64,000 nt of DNA from Streptomyces canus (GTDB lineage: Bacteria > Actinomycetota > Actinomycetes > Streptomycetales > Streptomycetaceae). How positions within the stretch are numbered: position 1 is the first letter of the stretch; each line of letters starts with the position of its first letter. The position numbers were made by a program, and so were the translations under genes. Shown here one piece after another: positions 34,140 through 41,681 of the stretch. The DNA lies in the NCBI RefSeq assembly GCF_030815415.1, contig NZ_JAUSWW010000001.1, positions 4,278,001 to 4,342,000 on the forward strand. Reading direction: 5' to 3'. The notes beneath the pieces were generated by a model, which saw only the letters and a list, made by a program, of their open reading frames with translations, was not told where the DNA came from and searched no databases.

Positions 34140-36269
34140 TTACTCGCCCTTGGCCTTCGCGATGATCTCCTCGGCGACGTTCCGCGGAACCTCGGCGTAG
34201 GAGTCGAACTGCATCGAGTAGCTTGCGCGACCCGACGTCTTGCTGCGGAGGTCTCCGACGTAGCCGAACATCTCCGAAAGGGGCACGAGGCCCTTCACGA
34301 CGCGGGCGCCGCTGCGCTCCTCCATGGCCTGGATCTGGCCACGGCGGGAGTTGAGGTCGCCGATGACATCACCCATCGACTCCTCGGGCGTAGTGACCTC
34401 GACGGCCATCATCGGCTCGAGCAGCACGGGGCTGGCCTTGCGCGCGGCCTCCTTGAAGGCCTGCGAACCGGCGATCTTGAACGCGAGCTCGGAGGAGTCG
34501 ACCTCGTGGTAGGCACCGTCGAGAAGCGTGACGCGGACGCCCGTCATCTCGTAGCCCGCCAGGATGCCGAACTGCATGGCCTCCTGCGCACCGGCGTCCA
34601 CCGACGGGATGTACTCCCGCGGGATACGGCCACCGGTGACCTTGTTCACGAACTCGTACGCCGGACCGTCGGTCTCGGTGATGGGCTCGATCGCGATCTG
34701 CACCTTGGCGAACTGACCGGTACCACCGGTCTGCTTCTTGTGGGTGTAGTCCACGCGCTCGACGACCTTGCGGATCGTCTCACGGTACGCGACCTGCGGC
34801 TTGCCGACGTTGGCCTCGACCTTGAACTCACGGCGCATACGGTCGACCAGCACCTCGAGGTGCAGCTCGCCCATACCACCGATGATGGTCTGGCCGGTCT
34901 CCTCGTCCGAGTGAACCTGGAAGGAGGGGTCCTCCTCCGCGAGACGCTGGATGGCGACACCCAGCTTCTCCTGGTCACCCTTGGACTTGGGCTCGATGGC
35001 GACCTGAATGACCGGCGCCGGGAAGTCCATGGACTCCAGGATGACCGGGTTCTTGTCGTCCGAAAGCGTCTCACCGGTGGTGGTCTGCTTCAGGCCCATC
35101 ACGGCGACGATGTCGCCGGCGCCCACCGACTCGATCTCCTCACGCTTGTTCGCGTGCATACGGTAGATCTTGCCGATGCGCTCCTTCTTGCCCTTGACGG
35201 AGTTCAGCACGGCGGTGCCGGACTCCAGGCGGCCCGAGTAAACCCGGACGAAGGTGAGCTTGCCGAGGTGCGGGTCGCTCATGATCTTGAACGCGAGGGC
35301 GGACAGCGGCTCGTCGTCGGACGGCTTGCGCTTGACGACGACCTCGGGGTCCTTCACGTCGTGGCCCTCGATGGCCTCGACGTCAAGCGGGGTCGGCAGG
35401 TAGCGCACGACCGCGTCGAGCAGGGGCTGGACGCCCTTGTTCTTGAACGCGGTGCCACAGAACACCGGGGTGACCGTGACGCCATCGCCCTTGCCGGACG
35501 CGATGGTGATGCGACGGATCGCGGCGTACAGCTGCTCCTCGGTGGGCTCCTGGCCCTCCAGGAACAGCTCCATGATCTCGTCGTCGTTCTCCGCGACGGT
35601 CTCGACCAGCTTGCCGCGGTACTCCTCGGCAGCCTCGACGTGCGTGGCGGGGATGTCGACGACGTCGTACATCTCGCCCTTCGCCGCCTCGGCGGACCAC
35701 ACGAGCGCCTTCATGCGGACCAGGTCCACAACGCCCTTGAAGTCCATCTCGGCACCGATCGGCAGCTGCATGATGATCGGGACGGCACCGAGCCGGTCCT
35801 TGATCATGTCCACGCAGCGGTGGAACTCGGCGCCGGTACGGTCCAGCTTGTTCACGAAGCAGATGCGCGGCACGCCGTAACGGTCGGCCTGACGCCACAC
35901 CGTCTCGGACTGCGGCTCGACACCGGCGACACCGTCGAACACCGTGACGGCACCGTCGAGGACGCGGAGCGAACGCTCCACCTCGACCGTGAAGTCGACG
36001 TGCCCCGGGGTGTCGATGATGTTGATCGTGTAGTCGTTGTCCTCGAGCGGCCAGTGACAGGTGGTGGCAGCAGAGGTGATCGTGATGCCACGCTCCTGCT
36101 CCTGCTCCATCCAGTCCATGGTGGCAGCGCCGTCGTGGACCTCACCGATCTTGTAGCTGACGCCGGTGTAGAAGAGGATCCGCTCGGTGGTGGTCGTCTT
36201 GCCCGCGTCGATGTGGGCCATGATCCCGATGTTTCGGACCCTGGCCAGGTCAAGTGAAGTGGTAGCCAT
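34140..36269 (-). CDS. fusA: Elongation factor G
   Basis: This 709-aa translocase has the G motifs AHIDAGKTT, DTPGHVDF and NKLDRTGAEF, the domain IV region KQTGGTGQFAKVQIAIEPI and the domain V end. It lies between rpsG and tuf in the str operon. All key motifs are intact. Confidence 0.98.
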   Translation of the reverse strand: MATTSLDLARVRNIGIMAHIDAGKTTTTERILFYTGVSYKIGEVHDGAATMDWMEQEQERGITITSAATTCHWPLEDNDYTINIIDTPGHVDFTVEVERSLRVLDGAVTVFDGVAGVEPQSETVWRQADRYGVPRICFVNKLDRTGAEFHRCVDMIKDRLGAVPIIMQLPIGAEMDFKGVVDLVRMKALVWSAEAAKGEMYDVVDIPATHVEAAEEYRGKLVETVAENDDEIMELFLEGQEPTEEQLYAAIRRITIASGKGDGVTVTPVFCGTAFKNKGVQPLLDAVVRYLPTPLDVEAIEGHDVKDPEVVVKRKPSDDEPLSALAFKIMSDPHLGKLTFVRVYSGRLESGTAVLNSVKGKKERIGKIYRMHANKREEIESVGAGDIVAVMGLKQTTTGETLSDDKNPVILESMDFPAPVIQVAIEPKSKGDQEKLGVAIQRLAEEDPSFQVHSDEETGQTIIGGMGELHLEVLVDRMRREFKVEANVGKPQVAYRETIRKVVERVDYTHKKQTGGTGQFAKVQIAIEPITETDGPAYEFVNKVTGGRIPREYIPSVDAGAQEAMQFGILAGYEMTGVRVTLLDGAYHEVDSSELAFKIAGSQAFKEAARKASPVLLEPMMAVEVTTPEESMGDVIGDLNSRRGQIQAMEERSGARVVKGLVPLSEMFGYVGDLRSKTSGRASYSMQFDSYAEVPRNVAEEIIAKAKGE

Positions 36270-36308
36270 AAGGCTTTCGTCTTCTCTCGGTCTCGATGTG
36301 GGTAGCGA

Positions 36309-36779
36309 CTACCAGCGGTAGTGCGCGAAGGCCTTGTTGGACTCGGCCATCTTGTGGGTGTCCTCGCGCTTCTTCACAGCGGCACCAAGGCCGTTGGAGG
36401 CGTCGAGAAGCTCGTTGAGCAGACGCTCGGTCATGGTCTTCTCGCGACGGGCGCGGGAGTAACCGACCAGCCAGCGCAGCGCGAGCGTGTTGGCACGACC
36501 GGGCTTGACCTCGATCGGAACCTGGTACGTCGCACCACCGACACGGCGGGACTTGACCTCGAGGGTCGGCTTGATGTTCTCCAGCGCGCGCTTCAGCGTG
36601 ATGATCGGGTCGTTGCCCGTCTTCTCACGCAGACCCTCCATGGCGCCGTAGACGATGCGCTCGGCGGTGGAGCGCTTGCCGTTCAGCAGCACCTTGTTGA
36701 TGAGCGACGTGACAAGAGGAGAACCGTAGACCGGGTCGATGATGACCGGGCGCTTCGGGGCGGGGCCCTTACGAGGCAT
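36309..36779 (-). CDS. rpsG: 30S ribosomal protein S7
   Basis: This 156-aa protein begins MPRKGPAPKRPVIIDPVYGS. It contains the S7 signature region LINKVLLNGKRSTAERIVYG and the end ESNKAFAHYRW. It nucleates assembly of the 30S head. It lies 3 bp after rpsL. Confidence 0.97.
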   Translation of the reverse strand: MPRKGPAPKRPVIIDPVYGSPLVTSLINKVLLNGKRSTAERIVYGAMEGLREKTGNDPIITLKRALENIKPTLEVKSRRVGGATYQVPIEVKPGRANTLALRWLVGYSRARREKTMTERLLNELLDASNGLGAAVKKREDTHKMAESNKAFAHYRW

Positions 36780-36782
36780 TTT

Positions 36783-37154
36783 CTACTTCTCCTTCTTGGC
36801 GCCGTAGCGGCTGCGGGCCTGCTTGCGGTTCTTCACACCCTGGGTGTCAAGGGAACCGCGGATGATCTTGTAGCGAACACCCGGCAGGTCCTTCACACGG
36901 CCACCACGCACGAGCACGATGGAGTGCTCCTGCAGGTTGTGTCCCTCACCCGGAATGTAAGCGGTGACCTCGATCCCGCTGGTCAGACGCACACGCGCGA
37001 CCTTACGCAGGGCCGAGTTCGGCTTCTTCGGGGTGGTCGTGAACACACGCGTGCAGACGCCGCGACGCTGGGGCGAACCCTCGAGTGCGGGCGTCTTGTT
37101 CTTCTCGACCTTGTCCTGCCGGCCCTTCCGGACCAGCTGCTGGATCGTAGGCAC
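36783..37154 (-). CDS. rpsL: 30S ribosomal protein S12
   Basis: This 123-aa decoding-centre protein starts at the GTG at 37154 (MPTIQQLVRKGRQDKVEKNK). The streptomycin-related positions are wild type: Lys43 in TTTPKKPNS and Lys88 in GGRVKDLPGV. An upstream in-frame ATG would add 62 residues not found in S12. It is the first gene of the str operon. Confidence 0.97.
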   Translation of the reverse strand: MPTIQQLVRKGRQDKVEKNKTPALEGSPQRRGVCTRVFTTTPKKPNSALRKVARVRLTSGIEVTAYIPGEGHNLQEHSIVLVRGGRVKDLPGVRYKIIRGSLDTQGVKNRKQARSRYGAKKEK

Positions 37155-37202
37155 TACTTCTCCGGTTTCTGTGTGCCGAATGGTGAAGCTAACCTGGAAC
37201 AA

Positions 37203-37229
37203 CTCCGACCCACGCGGTCGGGTGTGTCG
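37203..37229 (-). promoter_or_regulatory. Shared S10/str leader element, copy 2
   Basis: This is identical over 27 bases to 24599-24625 in the S10 leader. It lies 49 bases before the rpsL GTG and downstream of the str promoter, so it is transcribed. The core CCGACCGCGTGGGTCGG folds into a small hairpin. Confidence 0.6.
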
Positions 37230-37348
37230 GATCCCGCAGACTTCCACCCGAAGGCGAGAAGGGCGCGGATTCACGGTGGCCGATGGAGGCTCGCGATGCG
37301 GTTGATGGCACGCACGAGAGCCAGGGCACACCCCAGGCACAAGGTCTG

Positions 37349-37377
37349 AGCGTACCTACCTCAAGGACTTCGGTCAA
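37349..37377 (-). promoter_or_regulatory. Promoter of the str operon
   Basis: The minus strand shows TTGACC (37372-37377), a 17-bp spacer and TACGCT (37349-37354), a near-consensus promoter. Transcription start would be near 37342, about 190 nt before rpsL. Confidence 0.7.
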
Positions 37378-37566
37378 AACAAATGGAGCGGGCCCCGACA
37401 CGCCGGGCTTTCGACTGTCAAGGGGTGTGTCCCTCGTCGGTGGCCGATTCGCGCTCTTCCGCCCCACCCGATCTTGGGCGTTCAGTACGTTGACCGGTCC
37501 GCTGCACGGGATCCGTGGCGGGTTCCGATTCGGTACGGGATTCGCCGGGGATTCGGGGGATGAGGC

Positions 37567-38322
37567 ATGACGACGTGGACGCCGGCGTACTCGCCGGACG
37601 ACGGGGGGCTGGACGACCGGGTGCCGTTCCTGGCGCGGCTGGAGAGCGAGGACCGCTCGGCGCTGCTGGCGCTCGGCCGCAGCCTGGACTTCCCGCCGCG
37701 CACGGTCCTGCTCCGCCAGGAGGAGCCGTCCGCGCACGTCCTGTTCCTCGTCCACGGCTGGACCAAGGTCACCGCGTCCGCCGCCAGCGGCTACGAGGCA
37801 CTGCTCGCCCTGCGCGGCCCCGGTGACGTCGTCGGCGAGTCGGCGGCACTGACGGGCCGGCCGCGGGGAGCGACGGTGACCGCGTTGGAGCAGGTCAGGG
37901 CGGTGGCCGTCGACCGGGAGCGCTTCCGGGGCTTCCTGCACCGCTCCCCCGCGGCCTCCTTCGCCCTGCTCGGCCTCACCGTGGACCGCACCCGCGCGGC
38001 CGACCGGCGCCGGCTGGAGTTCGCGTCGATGAGCGTGCGGGAGCGCTTCGCCGTCCTCCTCCTGGACCTGGCCCGCACCCACGGCCGCCGCACCCCGGAG
38101 GGCATCGAACTCGCCGTCCCCCTGAGCAAACAGGAACTGGCGGGCTCGGTGGGCGCCTCCCGCGAAATGGTCCAGCGCCTCCTGAAGGAACTCCGCGACA
38201 AGAACGTGGTCGCCACGGGCAGACGCGCAATGCTGATCATGCGCCCGGACGTACTCCGCCGCATAGCCGCGACAGACCCGGCAACGGGAATCCCCTCCCC
38301 ACAACAACCACACGAGGCCTGA
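37567..38322 (+). CDS. Crp/Fnr-family regulator with intact cNMP pocket
   Basis: This 251-aa protein has an N-terminal cyclic-nucleotide-binding beta barrel (about 20-125). Its phosphate cassette GESAALTGRPRGAT (90-103) has the Glu and Arg that bind the cyclic phosphate in cAMP-sensing CRPs. A dimer helix and a C-terminal winged helix follow (PLSKQELAGSVGASREMVQR, about 187-206). No Fnr-type cysteine cluster is present. It lies 230 bp upstream of a nucleotide-cyclase-like gene on the same strand, so it may sense that enzyme's product. A function independent of that cluster is equally possible. Confidence 0.88.
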   Translation: MTTWTPAYSPDDGGLDDRVPFLARLESEDRSALLALGRSLDFPPRTVLLRQEEPSAHVLFLVHGWTKVTASAASGYEALLALRGPGDVVGESAALTGRPRGATVTALEQVRAVAVDRERFRGFLHRSPAASFALLGLTVDRTRAADRRRLEFASMSVRERFAVLLLDLARTHGRRTPEGIELAVPLSKQELAGSVGASREMVQRLLKELRDKNVVATGRRAMLIMRPDVLRRIAATDPATGIPSPQQPHEA

Positions 38323-38341
38323 CCCCCGACCTCGCGCACCC

Positions 38342-38408
38342 TGAGGCGGCGCAGCCGCCTTCAGGGGCGCGGGGAACTGCGCGACCAGCCACAACGCGCC
38401 CGCACCCG
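38342..38408 (+). repeat. Streptomyces-type dispersed intergenic repeat with hairpin
   Basis: A 7-bp hairpin (AGGCGGC/GCCGCCT, 38344-38360) is followed by GGGGCGCGGGGAACTGCGCG and ACCAGCCACAACG. This resembles a short repeat that I recall from intergenic regions of many Streptomyces genomes, often after stop codons. It could end the Crp-like transcript. Only one copy lies in this window. Confidence 0.55.
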
Positions 38409-38552
38409 GCGACGAGACTCCGAGCGGCACCCCCGGCCCCGTCAGAACTGTGCACACGGTCACATTTCAACTGCGTCATCCGCCCTCCACGTCCCACCCC
38501 TCCCTCCCGCACGCTTCTCGTCTGCACGCCCCACCCCCCTCGAGAGGCGACC

Positions 38553-39401
38553 ATGAGCGACCCCGTGGCCCGGACGATCCTGCTGGTGGACATCGAGAGG
38601 TACAGCGACCGGGACGACGTCGAGCAGGCCTATCTGCGGCGCATGCTCTACGACATCACCGACCGCACCCTGCAGCGGGCCGGCATCGACGAGACCCTCC
38701 GGCTACGAGCCGACCGGGGGGACTCGGTCATGGAGCTCATCGACGCGAACGCCCCGGTCACAGCCCTGCTGCGCGCACTCCTCAGCGAGGTCCCGGCCCA
38801 GCTGAGGGCGGTCAACCGCATGGCCTCCCGCTCGGCCCAGATCCGGCTGCGAGCCGTTCTCGCCACCGGCTACGTCGCCGTCGACGAGCACGACGGCTGG
38901 GTCGGCTCCGACCTGAACCACGCCTGCCGCCTGCTGGACGCCGACATCCTGCGCACCGCCCTGCGCGAGCGCGCCGACGACTTCGCCCTGTGCGTCTCGG
39001 ACCCGCTGTACGGCGGAGTCGTACGGCACGACCACCCGGGAATCCCGGCCGACGGCTTCCACGAGGTCACCGTGGACAGCAAGAACGGCCCGCTGACGGC
39101 GTGGCTGCACGGACCGGTGCCCGCGGCGGCGACCGGCCAGGACCACCGTGAGAAGGGGGAGGCGCCGGGCGGATCGGGGGACCGCCCGGCGCCGCGGGTG
39201 CCCGAACAGGGCGGCCCTCATGAGAACGGCCCGGCGCCGGACGGAAACAGGGGAGCCCCGGCGCCGGGCTCCGCCGTGCACGTGCACGGGGGCACGTTCA
39301 ACGGCGGTGTCCTCGGCGGCACCCAGCACGGCGGCATCAGCGGCGGAAACTTCCACGGCAACGTCACCTTCGGCGGCGCCGAGCGGGGTGAGGGCGCGTG
39401 A
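38553..39401 (+). CDS. Class III nucleotide-cyclase-like protein with C-terminal Gly-rich signalling motif
   Basis: In this 282-aa protein, residues 1-190 or so form a class III cyclase domain: metal Asp13 in ILLVDIERYSDR, metal Asp57 in ADRGDSVMELID, and the transition-state pair Asn122/Arg126 in VGSDLNHACRL. The purine-specifying Lys and Asp are replaced (Ala53 and Gly115 at the aligned places), so a purine cyclase is not indicated; a pyrimidine or other product is possible, as is an inactive sensor. A charged linker leads to a Gly-rich motif (249-274, GGTQHGGISGGNF) shared with the next protein. GAGAGG precedes the ATG. The stop overlaps the next start (GTGA). Confidence 0.75.
   Translation: MSDPVARTILLVDIERYSDRDDVEQAYLRRMLYDITDRTLQRAGIDETLRLRADRGDSVMELIDANAPVTALLRALLSEVPAQLRAVNRMASRSAQIRLRAVLATGYVAVDEHDGWVGSDLNHACRLLDADILRTALRERADDFALCVSDPLYGGVVRHDHPGIPADGFHEVTVDSKNGPLTAWLHGPVPAAATGQDHREKGEAPGGSGDRPAPRVPEQGGPHENGPAPDGNRGAPAPGSAVHVHGGTFNGGVLGGTQHGGISGGNFHGNVTFGGAERGEGA
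39314..39353 (+). repeat. Direct repeat copy 1 (cyclase C-terminal motif)
   Basis: This 40-base segment matches 39628-39667 at 39 of 40 positions. It encodes the GGTQHGGISGGNF core in the same frame relation in both genes. The match at synonymous sites points to recent duplication or conversion. Confidence 0.8.
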
Positions 39402-41644
39402 GCACCCCGGAGGCACCGGCCCCCGAACGCCCCGGCGCCGCGAACGCCGTACCGCAGCAACCCGGCGGCGACGCCGAGACCGCGGACGGCGGACGGCCCG
39501 AGGCGGAGGGCGAGCCGGAGGAGCGGGACCAGCCGCAGAACGCCTGGTCGGCCCGGCGCGACCTGGTCGATCACAGCCCGCGGATCATGAACGTGGGCGC
39601 GCGGGCCGCCTTCAACGGCGGGCTGCACGGCGGCACCCAGCACGGCGGCATCAGCGGCGGGAACTTCTCCGGGGACGTCTACCTGGGCAGCAGGACCGAG
39701 GTCTACCAGCTCAGCTTCCCGTCCTTCGCCTCACCCGCGTCCGCCGCGTCGGGAGAGGTCCCGGGCGCCACGCTGGAGGAGCTCGCCACGCACTTCGCCG
39801 CCGACGAGGAGCTCATGGCCCGCCTGGCGGTGCGGTTACGGCAGGACCGGGTCCTGGTGCTGTCCGGCGGCCGCTTCACCGGCCGACGCACGGCGGCCCT
39901 GATGCTGCTGCACCGGCTCGGCGCCTCCCCCGTACGCGTACTGGACCGCGACACGCGACCGGACGAACTGGCCGGCAGGTTCCCCGGCGACAAGGCGGCG
40001 GACGAAGCCGGGGACAAGTCCGAGGAACCGCCCCGCGCCTGCGGCTACGTCCTCCACGACCTCACCACCCGCCGCGACAACCCACTGCGCGAGCACCATC
40101 TGCTCGCCGTCCGCGACCGGCTCGCCGCGCAGGACGCCTATCTCGTCGTCACCGTAGGTCCCACCACCCCCGTCGAGGACGTCACCCCCGAGGAGTGGCC
40201 GCCCCCGGCGGCGGCCGATGTCCTCGCCGCCCATCTGCGCACCCGCACCGACCCGGAGACCGCCGCCGGTCTGCTCGTCCGCCCGCAGGTCACCGACTTC
40301 CTGGCCCGCAGCCACCAGCCCCGCGAGGTGGCCCGTTTCGCCGAACTGCTCGCCCGGTACGCGGCCGGAGAGGCGGACGAGCGGACGGTGGCCGACTTCT
40401 CGGGGGTGGCGCTGGAGAACCAGGTGCAGGAGTGGTTCGCGGAGGACGAGACCTCCCTGCACCTGCGCGACAAGGCCTTCCTCGTCGCCCTCGCCGCGTT
40501 CGACGGCGGCCCCTACCCGCTCACCGCCGAACTGAGCGACCTCCTCTACCGGTTCCTCCAGGAGACCGAGAACCCGGCCCGCGCCCCCGAGGTCCCCGTC
40601 TTCGGCACCCACGTCCGCAAGCGTCTCCAAGTCGCCCGCGCAAAGGCCTACTTGGCGGAGGAGCACACGGAATGGGGGCCGGTGACACAGAAGAAGGCCG
40701 AGTTCCTGGACGAACGGGCCTCCGGAGTACTGCTCCGCGAGGTCTGGACGGGCCACCCCTCCGCCCGCCCCGCGCTGATCCGCTGGCTGCGCCGCCTCGC
40801 CGACGACGGCCGCCCCCTCGTACGCACCCGCGCCGCGTCCACCGCGGCCGTCCTGGCCCGGACCGACCTGCCCTCGGCGATGGCGCTGGTCATCCAGCCC
40901 TGGGGCATGTCCAAGCGGTTCAAGCACCGGCTCGTGGCCGTCAACGCGCTCACCCTCGCCCACTTCATCGCCACCCCCAACATCCCCCGCATCCTCGACG
41001 CCTGGTGCTCGGGCGACGACCCGCGGCCGCGCTGGGTGGCGGTCCGGGCCTACGGCCTGCTCGGACCGGAACGCCCGGAGCAGGCCCTCGCCGCACTGCG
41101 CGGTGCCGTACGACGGCTCTACGCCGGCGCGCCCGACAGCACCGACGACGAACTGGTCGTGGAACTCGCCCAGTCCGTCGGCCTGTTGTTGCTCTCCTCG
41201 GCGAGCGACCAGGTCCTCGCCGAACTGCGGGCCCACATCGACGACGACCGGGCGGTACGCGACCTCACCCTCGGCGGCTTCGTGTCGGCCTGCGCCCGTA
41301 CCGAGGACGACGAGCCGCACGGCACTCCCCTGGTCCTCGGCTGGTACGCCCGCGCCGCCACCGAGGGCGGTGCGGCGGCCCAGGGCGTGCCGTTCCTGTG
41401 GCGGACCGCGCTCGCCGACCCGCGCACCACCCGGGACGCCCTCGACGTCCTGCGCGAGTGGGTGCTGACCGCCGACCGGTCCACGGCCGTGGAGTGGGCG
41501 CTCGCCGCCCTCCTCCCCACCCTCGTCACCACGCCCACCGAGCACCAGCGCCTGAGCCATCTGCTCCGCACCATGTCCGGCGAGGACGGCGACCCACCAC
41601 CCCCGGTCGCGGCCCGCCTGCTGACCACGCTGCCCCACCGCTGA
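39398..41644 (+). CDS. Degenerate NTPase / helical-repeat protein with N-terminal signalling motif
   Basis: This 748-aa protein starts at a GTG that overlaps the cyclase stop. Residues 1-62 are disordered and acidic. Residues 72-97 hold the Gly-rich motif shared with the cyclase (FNGGLHGGTQHGG). An NTPase-like core follows (about 120-330): a Walker-A-like loop LSGGRFTGRRTAA with Arg instead of Lys, a Walker-B-like YVLHDLTT, and a beta strand YLVVTVGPTT. The C-terminal half is Leu/Ala-rich helical repeats of HEAT type (LIRWLRRLADDGRPLVRTRA). Leu147 is encoded by TTA, the bldA-dependent codon. A STAND-like sensor or scaffold is my inference. Confidence 0.7.
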   Translation: MSTPEAPAPERPGAANAVPQQPGGDAETADGGRPEAEGEPEERDQPQNAWSARRDLVDHSPRIMNVGARAAFNGGLHGGTQHGGISGGNFSGDVYLGSRTEVYQLSFPSFASPASAASGEVPGATLEELATHFAADEELMARLAVRLRQDRVLVLSGGRFTGRRTAALMLLHRLGASPVRVLDRDTRPDELAGRFPGDKAADEAGDKSEEPPRACGYVLHDLTTRRDNPLREHHLLAVRDRLAAQDAYLVVTVGPTTPVEDVTPEEWPPPAAADVLAAHLRTRTDPETAAGLLVRPQVTDFLARSHQPREVARFAELLARYAAGEADERTVADFSGVALENQVQEWFAEDETSLHLRDKAFLVALAAFDGGPYPLTAELSDLLYRFLQETENPARAPEVPVFGTHVRKRLQVARAKAYLAEEHTEWGPVTQKKAEFLDERASGVLLREVWTGHPSARPALIRWLRRLADDGRPLVRTRAASTAAVLARTDLPSAMALVIQPWGMSKRFKHRLVAVNALTLAHFIATPNIPRILDAWCSGDDPRPRWVAVRAYGLLGPERPEQALAALRGAVRRLYAGAPDSTDDELVVELAQSVGLLLLSSASDQVLAELRAHIDDDRAVRDLTLGGFVSACARTEDDEPHGTPLVLGWYARAATEGGAAAQGVPFLWRTALADPRTTRDALDVLREWVLTADRSTAVEWALAALLPTLVTTPTEHQRLSHLLRTMSGEDGDPPPPVAARLLTTLPHR
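39628..39667 (+). repeat. Direct repeat copy 2 (NTPase N-terminal motif)
   Basis: This is the second copy of the 40-base repeat at 39314-39353, 314 bp downstream; one base differs (G for A). Confidence 0.8.
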
Positions 41645-41681
41645 CCCGCACCGGACCGGTACCTCCGAGGAGACACACCGC

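Larger units (their letters stand above)
37155..37566. promoter_or_regulatory. Divergent control region between rpsL and the Crp-like gene
   Basis: This 412-bp gap has no credible gene. On the minus strand it carries the str promoter (37349-37377) and the shared leader element (37203-37229). On the plus strand the Crp-like gene begins at 37567; its ribosome site GGGGATGAGGC lies in GGGGGATGAGGCATGACG, and no clear promoter boxes were found for it. Confidence 0.6.
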
